A DNA stretch of 56,119 bases from Lachnospiraceae bacterium UBA7784 (GTDB taxonomy: Bacteria; Bacillota; Clostridia; Lachnospirales; Lachnospiraceae): NCBI GenBank assembly GCA_002480925.1, contig DLDA01000011.1, positions 1 through 56,119 of the forward strand. Direction: 5' to 3'. Every line of letters starts with the position of its first letter. The stretch's first letter is position 1. This document shows positions 24,914-32,510 of this stretch, piece by piece. The notes under the pieces are model-generated. The model made no database searches. It was not told where the DNA came from and saw only the letters and a program-made list of their open reading frames with translations. A program made the translations under genes and the position numbers.

Positions 24914-27900
24914 TCACACCATAGAAAAAAGATCATTTTCTGAAACATCTATGCGGATATAATCCTCCACATCCTGCTTCAATGCGTCACTTCCGGAATG
25001 CTGGTCCTTATAGATCGCTCCCAGGCGTCCAAACCGGCTGTCCGCTATCTCCTCAATATAATCCTGATCCATTATCTGTCCTTCTTTTCTGATATCTCCC
25101 TGTAAGCTCCGTATAGAGTAGCTTACTCTTTCTCCCTGGAACATTATAAAGGTATATACATAGATCCCGTCATAGACCTCTGTCATCTGGGCAGTCTTTT
25201 CCCTGCCGTCTGAAGAGCTCAGTCTGATCTCAAGCGTATCAAATGGATCGCCCCTGTATTCTATTATCATCCTCTCGTAGATGCCGTTTTTTACTACAAG
25301 ACTTATATCAAGCTTCTTGTAGAAGGCGAAATATCTGCCCGCAAGCAGATTCTCTGTAAGAAGGGTCGTTGCATTTTCCATCTGCTGGTCACTAAGTGAG
25401 TCAAGGGCAGAATAATGCATAAGAAGGGCAGTCTTCATAGTACGGTTTATTTCGCTTCTGCGGAAGTCCTCCTCTATCTCGTCAAAGAAGCCATCCTCTG
25501 TCTCTGAAGGAAATCCTCTTATATATCTGTCAGAATAGTAGGTCAGATAAGCCCTCCTAAGCTCCTCGTCACCTCCAAGGCTTACGAAGCTTTTGTATAC
25601 CTGTGAGATAACAGGCTCATTGCCCTCCTCGTAGATCATCTGGGTTATGATCCTGCCGCAAAGGTCCCTGACATCAGCCTCCCTTGCTCGGGCAAATTTA
25701 TAGAGAACGAGCATCTGGCTTGTAGGTCCCTTATAAAACCTGCACAGATAGGCAAGGCTGTCGTCGTTGAACAGAAGCCGCCCAAGCAGATATGAAAGCA
25801 GGGAGGTAAGGAAGCCATCCTCCTCTTCATCCTCCTTCCTTTGTCTGCAGATGGAGCTGGCAAGAGAAAGAAGCTGGTTGTCTGCTATGTTTAAGGCATT
25901 TATTTCCTTTATAGCCGAGTAGGCTTCATCTGTCTTTCCCTGGCAGATCAGATTCCTGATGATAAAGGCGCTCTCCTGTGGAGGGAATTTCTTCAGGTCA
26001 CCCTTCTCATAGGAAAAGGTCGCAACCAGAGACCCCTGTTCCTTAAGCCTTGCCGGATCTATATCCATAAAGAACCTGGTACGATAGCCCCAGTCAGCCT
26101 CAGGTGACATGGCAAAGACTATCTCTGACTCGCCATCATCGGATACGGGCTCCGAGTTGTCGGTTAAGTCTGGGAATAGCCTTTCTGTATAGAAGGCATC
26201 ATTCCCAAAAAGAACCCCTCCCGGAGTAACAAGCACAGGGAAGTATTCCTGATCATCTATATCTATTATAGCATAATGATCCCTTAAGATCCGCTTTTTG
26301 GGTATGCTGTCCTTCCTCGTGAATATATACAGCTCTCCGCTTTCTTCGGTCATACAGATGAGCTTAATCGAATTCTTAAGGCTTTTCAGTATAGAAAGGA
26401 GGTCCTTATCCAGAAAACCCCTTGTATACATATCTTTGTATATTATAGCCAGATTGTCACTTATCTTGCCTTCCTTAAGCTTTTCTATAGCAAATCTCTC
26501 TATCTGCTTCAGATATACCTCATATACCGAAGGACGCTTTTCCTTATAGGTGATCACATTTGCATAAAGGAACTCTCTCTTGTCATCAGGCAGATCATTC
26601 TCATAGGCAAAATACATAGTAAGCATTCGAGGCAGCATATCCATGCTCAAATCATCGACACTGTACAGATAGCACTCAAAGAGTCCTGTAAGATTAAGCC
26701 CTGTCTCTATTCCTCTCTTGTACCAGATCAGATATTTCTTTCCTATGCATCTTGTCCTTAAAAGGAAGGATACTATCGCCTCAAGAAGACTGTGGTCCAT
26801 AAACCTCTGATAAAGCTCTGATGCAAGGCCATATACTCCGTCCGAAAAGGTCTTCAGATCATATATACACTCGCAGACTGACGGTATAAGGTTTTTGGAC
26901 AATGCATCCCTGCGAAGCCCGAACCTGAGCACTGACAGCGAAAATGAGTCAAGCTGGCCTGTCATATATGGATAGGCATTAAGCATATCAAGAGCCTCGG
27001 CATAGAGCACAGGAGAATTCACTCCCCTTACTATCCACTGTCTTATATCACGAAGCTTCTCAAGCGGAGCCTTTACATATCTCTTTCTAAGGAAAAGCAG
27101 GAACCAGAAGATCCTTGAGTCATCCGGATGAAGCTCCTGTATCTGCTCTATCTCCTCGGTGATCCTGTCTATATACTCCTCATCAGAATCGAGAAGGGTA
27201 CACAGGTAAAGGAGAAAGGCCCATTCAAATGAGGTCTTGTCTGCAATCAGTTCCTTCAGGCGCTTGATATTAAGGAAGGCTTCCTTCTTCTCTCCGGCAA
27301 CTATCTCCGCCATAGTAAGATAGCATAGGGCAAAGCAGTCAGAAGGATCCTGATCGAGGAAATAGCTGGACGCTTCCCTGGCACTCTTTAAGAAAAAAGT
27401 CTCGTCTGCCTTTCTCAGTCTGAAATCCAGATAGGAATTCATTGCAGAGGCTATTATCTGCTTTCTCTTAAGCCTTTTTGCATGAGGCTTTTCTCCACGT
27501 CCGTAGGTAGAGGCTGTAACAGGACGGGTGATATAAAAACCATTTCCTATTATCCTAAGGGTGGTCAGATTGACCCCCTGATGCAGTCTGTCCTTTTTTA
27601 TGAAGAAAGGTACCTCAAGGGTCCCTCCAAAGAAATCCTGATCAGTTGCCTCTGTCTTCTCAAGCACCATGAAGCTGTCCTCTGGCACCTCGAAACGAAG
27701 CTTAATATAGCCCTCGGTATTCCTTGTGATTCGAAAGCTTTCCCTTGCGTCACCATTTATAGAAAAGAAAAAGAGATTCTCAGGAAAGACATGGATATTC
27801 ACTGCCTCCTTAAGACCGTTTGCGGTAAGAAAGCTTTCAAGCGCAAGCCTTGTGAATCCCATTTCAGCAGTGATCGCCCTATAGCTTAAATAGGTATCAT

Positions 27901-28384
27901 AAAAATGTCTGACAAGAAGATTCCTGAAATCAGAGGAAGCAAATACCTCTGCAGCCTGGTCCTGATCCTTTTCAGCTGCCTCAGCGAATTCCTTTAAGTC
28001 CTGTATCTTTTTCCCATTAAGAAAAACAGGGCGTTCCTCTACTGTAAAGACATAGGGAAGAGTATTCTCATATCCGTCTGATACTATAGTGAAATGTCCC
28101 TCTATCTTTTCCCCCGGAAAGAATCCACTTATATGCACAGTATAGGCTATACTGGTCCGTTGGCCAGAAAACTCAGGCTCTTTTAGGGTCACATATGGGC
28201 TCGATGAATAAATGATCCCCGATATGCTGGCATCCCTTTGGCCGGAGATCACAAGAGAACCCTCATAATCGTATCCCTCTGTACAGATCTCTTCTATTCT
28301 TTCTGGTTCAAATGCCGGGAGCGGGAAGACTCTTTCGAAATCCCCCTGGCTTATCCCTCTGATCTTCTTTTCCACCGGAGACAA
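24914..28384 (-). CDS. DUF5717 family large scaffold-like protein
   Basis: The 1156-residue protein has no signal peptide or membrane helix. The first roughly 300 residues are beta-rich, as two Ig-like domains (VSDGYENTLPYVFTVEERPV; VNLTTLRIIGNGFYITRPV). The middle, about 310-700 and 830-1010, is all-helical with degenerate TPR/HEAT-like repeats. A beta segment near 700-800 (GELYIFTRKDSIPKKRILRD) and a beta C-terminus follow. From memory it corresponds to DUF5717. The start is TTG at 28384 with AAAGG close upstream; a GTG three codons in is an alternative. It is the first gene of the five-gene unit and has its own strong promoter. No enzyme motif is recognised. Confidence 0.75.
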   Translation of the reverse strand: MSPVEKKIRGISQGDFERVFPLPAFEPERIEEICTEGYDYEGSLVISGQRDASISGIIYSSSPYVTLKEPEFSGQRTSIAYTVHISGFFPGEKIEGHFTIVSDGYENTLPYVFTVEERPVFLNGKKIQDLKEFAEAAEKDQDQAAEVFASSDFRNLLVRHFYDTYLSYRAITAEMGFTRLALESFLTANGLKEAVNIHVFPENLFFFSINGDARESFRITRNTEGYIKLRFEVPEDSFMVLEKTEATDQDFFGGTLEVPFFIKKDRLHQGVNLTTLRIIGNGFYITRPVTASTYGRGEKPHAKRLKRKQIIASAMNSYLDFRLRKADETFFLKSAREASSYFLDQDPSDCFALCYLTMAEIVAGEKKEAFLNIKRLKELIADKTSFEWAFLLYLCTLLDSDEEYIDRITEEIEQIQELHPDDSRIFWFLLFLRKRYVKAPLEKLRDIRQWIVRGVNSPVLYAEALDMLNAYPYMTGQLDSFSLSVLRFGLRRDALSKNLIPSVCECIYDLKTFSDGVYGLASELYQRFMDHSLLEAIVSFLLRTRCIGKKYLIWYKRGIETGLNLTGLFECYLYSVDDLSMDMLPRMLTMYFAYENDLPDDKREFLYANVITYKEKRPSVYEVYLKQIERFAIEKLKEGKISDNLAIIYKDMYTRGFLDKDLLSILKSLKNSIKLICMTEESGELYIFTRKDSIPKKRILRDHYAIIDIDDQEYFPVLVTPGGVLFGNDAFYTERLFPDLTDNSEPVSDDGESEIVFAMSPEADWGYRTRFFMDIDPARLKEQGSLVATFSYEKGDLKKFPPQESAFIIRNLICQGKTDEAYSAIKEINALNIADNQLLSLASSICRQRKEDEEEDGFLTSLLSYLLGRLLFNDDSLAYLCRFYKGPTSQMLVLYKFARAREADVRDLCGRIITQMIYEEGNEPVISQVYKSFVSLGGDEELRRAYLTYYSDRYIRGFPSETEDGFFDEIEEDFRRSEINRTMKTALLMHYSALDSLSDQQMENATTLLTENLLAGRYFAFYKKLDISLVVKNGIYERMIIEYRGDPFDTLEIRLSSSDGREKTAQMTEVYDGIYVYTFIMFQGERVSYSIRSLQGDIRKEGQIMDQDYIEEIADSRFGRLGAIYKDQHSGSDALKQDVEDYIRIDVSENDLFSMV

Positions 28385-28392
28385 TGCCTTTC

Positions 28393-28420
28393 TTTACTTT
28401 TTTACAAAATACAATATAAT
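28393..28420 (+). promoter_or_regulatory. Promoter of the CobD-like aminotransferase gene
   Basis: TTTACT (28393-28398), 16-base spacer, perfect TATAAT (28415-28420) on the plus strand, giving a leader of about 35 bases. Its -10 box overlaps by two bases the -10 box of the divergent DUF5717 promoter. Confidence 0.6.
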
Positions 28421-28447
28421 TATAAATGTTTTACAAAATTTATTCAA
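28419..28447 (-). promoter_or_regulatory. Promoter of the DUF5717-DUF5716-TPR-gltX-helicase unit
   Basis: TTGAAT (28447-28442), 17-base spacer, perfect TATAAT (28424-28419) on the minus strand, about 35 bases before the TTG start of the DUF5717 gene. It overlaps the divergent plus-strand promoter. Confidence 0.65.
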
Positions 28448-28461
28448 TAAGGAGTGGTATT

Positions 28462-29559
28462 TTGATAAAGCATAAGGATCATTTTCATGGCAGCGATCTC
28501 GAGCTGATCGAGAAGATATACGGTATAAAAAAGGAAGAGATAGTAAGCTTTTCTGCAAACGTAAACCCGCTTGGCATCTCTCCGCGTCTTTCCTCTGATC
28601 TGTCAGAGCATATACATTGCATAGAGACCTACCCTGACCGCGAATACACTGACTTAAGAAAGGCCATAGCCTCCTATGCCGGCTGTGACGAAAAAAGCAT
28701 AATAGTAGGAAACGGCTCGACCGAGCTTATATCTCTTTTCATACAGGTGACTGCCCCGAAAAGAGCTCTTATCCTGGGACCCACCTATTCTGAGTATGAA
28801 AGGGAGATAACGCTTAACGGCGGACGTACCTCATATTACCCATTGAAGGAGGACGGAGACTTCGTTCTGAATCCGGATGACTTCATCTCTCATCTGTCTG
28901 ATGATATAGACCTTATAGTACTTTGCAATCCGAATAACCCGACCTCATCGGTGATCAGAAGTTCCACTATGAGGAAAATACTCGATTCCTGCAAGGAGCA
29001 TGATATCAATGTGATGGTAGATGAGACCTATGTTGAGTTCTGTGAAAATGAAAGAGATATCACCTCTGTCGGTCTTACATCTTTTTACAATAATCTGATT
29101 GTATTAAGAGGGACTTCCAAGTTCTTTGCCGCGCCTGGTCTCCGTCTTGGTTATGCTATCACAGGGAACGAGGACATCCTTAAGGAGATAAACCAGAAAA
29201 AGAATCCATGGATGATCTCCTCACTTGCCGAGGAGGCCGGCAAGATAATGTTTACTGATACCGATTACATAAGGGCCAGCAAGGATCTGATCTTTTCCGA
29301 GAGAAAAAGGATCTATAACATATTAAAGGATAGCAGGGGCTACAGACCCTACTATCCTCATGCGAATTTTATGCTTATAAAGATCCTTGATGCAGACCAG
29401 AACAGTCACAGTCTGTTTGAACGCTGTATCAAGAAAAAGCTTATGATCCGTGACTGCTCAACCTTCCCTTTCCTGTCGGATCGTTTCATCCGTATCTGCT
29501 TCATGATGCCTGAAGACAATGACAGACTACTAGAGGCGCTTACAGGTGATATGTCTTAG
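28462..29559 (+). CDS. CobD/HisC-like PLP-dependent aminotransferase
   Basis: Fold-type I PLP enzyme of about 365 residues. The N-terminus (KHKDHFHGSDLELIEKIYG, then FSANVNPLG) is typical of threonine-phosphate decarboxylase CobD. The cofactor-binding segments are GNGSTELISLF, CNPNNPTSS, VDETYVEFCE, and the Schiff-base Lys in GTSKFFAAPGLRLGYA. The TTG start at 28462 has GGAG 7 bases upstream and is preferred to an in-frame ATG at 28426, which has none. It is the only clear plus-strand gene. No cobalamin genes are nearby, so the substrate could equally be histidinol phosphate or another amino acid. Its stop is 2 bases from the stop of the convergent folT. Confidence 0.82.
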   Translation: MIKHKDHFHGSDLELIEKIYGIKKEEIVSFSANVNPLGISPRLSSDLSEHIHCIETYPDREYTDLRKAIASYAGCDEKSIIVGNGSTELISLFIQVTAPKRALILGPTYSEYEREITLNGGRTSYYPLKEDGDFVLNPDDFISHLSDDIDLIVLCNPNNPTSSVIRSSTMRKILDSCKEHDINVMVDETYVEFCENERDITSVGLTSFYNNLIVLRGTSKFFAAPGLRLGYAITGNEDILKEINQKKNPWMISSLAEEAGKIMFTDTDYIRASKDLIFSERKRIYNILKDSRGYRPYYPHANFMLIKILDADQNSHSLFERCIKKKLMIRDCSTFPFLSDRFIRICFMMPEDNDRLLEALTGDMS

Positions 29560-29561
29560 GC

Positions 29562-30113
29562 TTAAAAGGCAGCTCTTCTCACCCTTGCCTTATCCAGCGC
29601 AGTGAGCACCACAAAAAGCATTACCGAATAGATAGGCCAGGTGATCACATTCTTTATGACTCTTGGCAGGAAGAGGACCTTGAAGGCCTGACCATAAAGG
29701 ATAGACAGGCAGAGGGTATTTATAATAATGTTGCAGAACAGATCAACTATACCCTTTGTCACAAAAATCCTTACGAAGGAAAGCTTCCTCTTATAGAGAA
29801 GAAGTCCGTAGATCAGGGCACCTATCATGGCGCAAATTGTAAATCCAGGGAAAAATCCGCCATCCGGACGGATGAAGTAATTGATAAGATCAAGGGCTCC
29901 TGCTGCTATTGCTCCTGTGACAGGCCCGAATAATATGGAGATCATGGCCTGAGGTATCCATGACAGGCCTATATGGATATATGGACCTATATTTATAGTA
30001 GATACCAGGGTAAGCACTGAAGAAAGAGCCATAAGCATGGCTGTAATGCATAATGACCTTACATTCTTAAGCTCTTCGGCTGAATCCTTGAAAATTGCTG
30101 TTATCCTTTGCAT
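29562..30113 (-). CDS. folT: ECF transporter S component for folate (FolT)
   Basis: Substrate-binding membrane subunit of an energy-coupling factor transporter. The 183-residue protein has about six hydrophobic helices; recognisable parts are ITAMLMALSSVLTLVSTINI near the N-terminus and SWIPQAMISILFGPVTGAIA. Start 30113 is taken because AAAGGAGG lies 8 bases upstream; an upstream in-frame codon at 30188 lies in the riboswitch leader. A tetrahydrofolate riboswitch precedes it, which makes folate the expected substrate. The shared EcfAAT energising module is not in this window. Confidence 0.9.
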   Translation of the reverse strand: MQRITAIFKDSAEELKNVRSLCITAMLMALSSVLTLVSTINIGPYIHIGLSWIPQAMISILFGPVTGAIAAGALDLINYFIRPDGGFFPGFTICAMIGALIYGLLLYKRKLSFVRIFVTKGIVDLFCNIIINTLCLSILYGQAFKVLFLPRVIKNVITWPIYSVMLFVVLTALDKARVRRAAF

Positions 30114-30170
30114 AAAAAATACCTCCTTTGCAGTTCCTTTAACCGCACAGGAGGGCATCACTCTTATGCA

Positions 30171-30266
30171 GCAGCGGGATGCGACCATAAAACCGCGGTA
30201 AAAACCTTCGTCCTGATGACAACTCCCTGTTCATCAGACACTTAACGCAATACAGTCTACTCTGCG
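30171..30266 (-). promoter_or_regulatory. Tetrahydrofolate (THF) riboswitch upstream of folT
   Basis: On the minus strand the leader contains, in order, the conserved THF-aptamer blocks GAGTAGA, GCGTTAAGTG, GGGAGTTGTC, ACGAAGG, CCGCGG and CGCATCCCGCT, closed by a terminal helix pairing GCAG (30265-30262) with CTGC (30174-30171). Downstream, CCTCC (30154-30150) is complementary to the folT Shine-Dalgarno GGAGG (30126-30122), and a small GCAT/ATGC hairpin lies between. This suggests translational control by ribosome-site sequestration. The aptamer class is well supported by motif and by the folT context. Confidence 0.9.
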
Positions 30267-30292
30267 AATAAAATATTAATAAGTTCGAAATT

Positions 30293-30320
30293 ACTTTAGC
30301 ACTTTTTCGAAAAAAGTCAA
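30293..30320 (-). promoter_or_regulatory. Promoter of the folT riboswitch transcript
   Basis: TTGACT (30320-30315), 16-base spacer, TAAAGT (30298-30293). The -35 box lies in the U-tract side of the glnN terminator. Predicted transcription starts about 20 bases before the aptamer. Confidence 0.5.
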
Positions 30321-30351
30321 GCCCCGGATATGTCCAATTCATATCCGGGGC
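30310..30351 (-). terminator. Intrinsic terminator of the asnB-glnN operon
   Basis: A perfect 12-bp GC-rich stem (GCCCCGGATATG / CATATCCGGGGC, 30351-30321) with a 7-base loop, followed on the minus strand by TTGACTTTTTT. It lies 36 bases after the glnN stop. On the plus strand the stem is followed by a weaker T-rich stretch and might also stop transcripts reading from the aminotransferase gene. Confidence 0.8.
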
Positions 30352-30386
30352 TCTATATTTGATCTTTTTTCTTTTTCTCTTATTTA

Positions 30387-32480
30387 TTACTGTACTGAGT
30401 AGAGAAGCTCACCATATGTAGGATATGGCCACAGCTCATGAGGAACACGGCTCTCAAGCTCATCAATGACTTCACGCAGGCTGTCCATATCAGGAAGGAT
30501 TGTATATCTGTTGTAGGAAGCAAGTTCCTTTACATCATCCATATCGTCTTCCTTAGCGACATCCATATCAAGCTTCTGGAGTCTGTCATAGAGCTCCTCT
30601 ACCATCTCTGCTGCCTGAGCTAAAAGCTTCTCCTCTACTCTTGTAGGGATGCCTGTTCCTGTAGCCTTCATATCATTGATGGTCTTTGAAAGGAACTGCT
30701 CATAGCGAAGACCTGCACCTATGATCTCATCCTTTGTCATGTCTGAGAGAGTCTGAGCCTCGATATTGATCTGCTTGTAATAATTCTCAAGACTGATCTC
30801 ATATCTGGAACGTATCTCTGTCTCTGTGTAGACCTTGTTCTTTGTGAATACATCGATGGATTCAGGCTCAATGAAGGCCTCAGTAGCCTCTACTGTAGAA
30901 GGAAGATTACGAAGACCTCTCTTCTCTGCCTCCTTTACCCACTCCTCAGAGTATCCGTTACCCTCGAAGATGATCCTCTTATGGTCTGTAAGATGCTTCT
31001 TTACAAGCTCTGACATTGCTGAATCAAAATCAGATGCCTTCTCAAGCTGATCTGCATACTCGCTTAATACCTCGGCAACGATAGTATTAAGAACTATGTT
31101 AGGAGAAGCTATAGAAGCGTTTGATCCTAATGAACGGAACTCGAACTTGTTTCCAGTGAATGCGAACGGGCTTGTCCTGTTACGGTCTGTAGTATCCTGC
31201 GGGATATGAGGCAGGACTGAAGCGCCTATCGACATAAGCTTCTTGCTCTTGTCTGTATAGTCAGTTCCCTCCATAATGGACTTTATTACATTATCAAGCT
31301 CATCTCCTACATATACGGAAATGATTGCTGGAGGTGCCTCGTTGGCTCCAAGTCTGTGATCGTTTCCTGCAGAAGCAACGGAGAATCTCAGGAGTCCCTG
31401 ATATCTGTCAACTGCCTCAATAACTGCTGTAAGGAAGAGCAGGAACTGGGCATTCTGTGAAGGAGTATCTCCTGGCTCCAGGAGGTTCTTTCCAGTATCT
31501 GTTGAGAGAGACCAGTTGTTGTGCTTTCCTGAACCATTTACTCCATCGAATGGCTTCTCATGAAGCAGGCAGTGCATATGATGCTTCTTTGCTACTGTCT
31601 TCATGAGTTCCATTGTAAGCTGGTTGTGATCTGTTGCTATATTTGTGGTGGAGAAAATCGGAGCGAGCTCATGCTGAGCCGGAGCCACCTCATTATGCTC
31701 GGTCTTTGCAAGAATACCAAGCTTCCAGAGCTCATTATCAAGATCCTTCATGAACTCCTTGACGCGAGGCTTGATCTGACCGAAATAATGATCATCAAGC
31801 TCCTGTCCCTTTGGAGGCTTGTTTCCGAATAAGGTACGACCTGTATAAAGGAGATCAGGTCTCTTCTTGTAGACATCAGCATCGATCAGGAAATATTCCT
31901 GCTCAGGTCCTACCGTTGTGATGACTCTCTTTGTATCATTGTCGCCGAAAAGTCTTAAGATTCTTACAGCCTGCTTGTCAAGCGCCTGCATTGAACGAAG
32001 AAGAGGTGTCTTCTTGTCGAGTGCCTCACCTGAGTATGAGCAGAAGGCTGTAGGAATGCAGAGTGTATCCTCCTTGATGAAGGCATAGCTGGTAGGATCC
32101 CAGGCTGTATATCCTCTGGCCTCATATGTATCACGAAGCCCGCCTGATGGGAAAGATGAAGCATCCGGCTCACCTTTTACGAGCTCTTTTCCTGAGAACT
32201 CCATAAGAACCTTTCCTCCATCTACTGGGGAAATAAAGGAATCATGCTTCTCAGCTGTCACTCCTGTCATAGGCTGGAACCAGTGTGTGAAGTGGGTTGC
32301 TCCATTCTCGAGAGCCCAGTTCTTCATAGCCTCGGCTACGACATTTGCCATGTCAAGCTGAAGGTGGCTTCCCTCCTTGATAGTCTTCTGAAGTGCCTTG
32401 TAGACGTCCTTTGGAAGCCTCTGCCTCATAGCATCGTCATTAAAGACCTTGCTTCCAAAAATCTCCGGTACATTTACCAT
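30387..32480 (-). CDS. glnN: Glutamine synthetase type III (GlnN)
   Basis: ATP-dependent ligation of ammonium to glutamate. The 697-residue length is typical of type III and far above type I (about 445). Visible signatures are [12 protein letters not shown] at the N-terminus, [16 protein letters not shown] (metal ligands), the glutamate/ATP loop [18 protein letters not shown] and [17 protein letters not shown]. It lies 30 bases after asnB in one operon, coupling glutamine synthesis to asparagine synthesis, and ends in a strong terminator. Regulation probably acts through the leader terminator before asnB. Confidence 0.96.
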   Translation of the reverse strand: MVNVPEIFGSKVFNDDAMRQRLPKDVYKALQKTIKEGSHLQLDMANVVAEAMKNWALENGATHFTHWFQPMTGVTAEKHDSFISPVDGGKVLMEFSGKELVKGEPDASSFPSGGLRDTYEARGYTAWDPTSYAFIKEDTLCIPTAFCSYSGEALDKKTPLLRSMQALDKQAVRILRLFGDNDTKRVITTVGPEQEYFLIDADVYKKRPDLLYTGRTLFGNKPPKGQELDDHYFGQIKPRVKEFMKDLDNELWKLGILAKTEHNEVAPAQHELAPIFSTTNIATDHNQLTMELMKTVAKKHHMHCLLHEKPFDGVNGSGKHNNWSLSTDTGKNLLEPGDTPSQNAQFLLFLTAVIEAVDRYQGLLRFSVASAGNDHRLGANEAPPAIISVYVGDELDNVIKSIMEGTDYTDKSKKLMSIGASVLPHIPQDTTDRNRTSPFAFTGNKFEFRSLGSNASIASPNIVLNTIVAEVLSEYADQLEKASDFDSAMSELVKKHLTDHKRIIFEGNGYSEEWVKEAEKRGLRNLPSTVEATEAFIEPESIDVFTKNKVYTETEIRSRYEISLENYYKQINIEAQTLSDMTKDEIIGAGLRYEQFLSKTINDMKATGTGIPTRVEEKLLAQAAEMVEELYDRLQKLDMDVAKEDDMDDVKELASYNRYTILPDMDSLREVIDELESRVPHELWPYPTYGELLYSVQ

Positions 32481-32510
32481 TGTGTTGTTTCTCCTTTCCT
32501 TAACAGAAGT

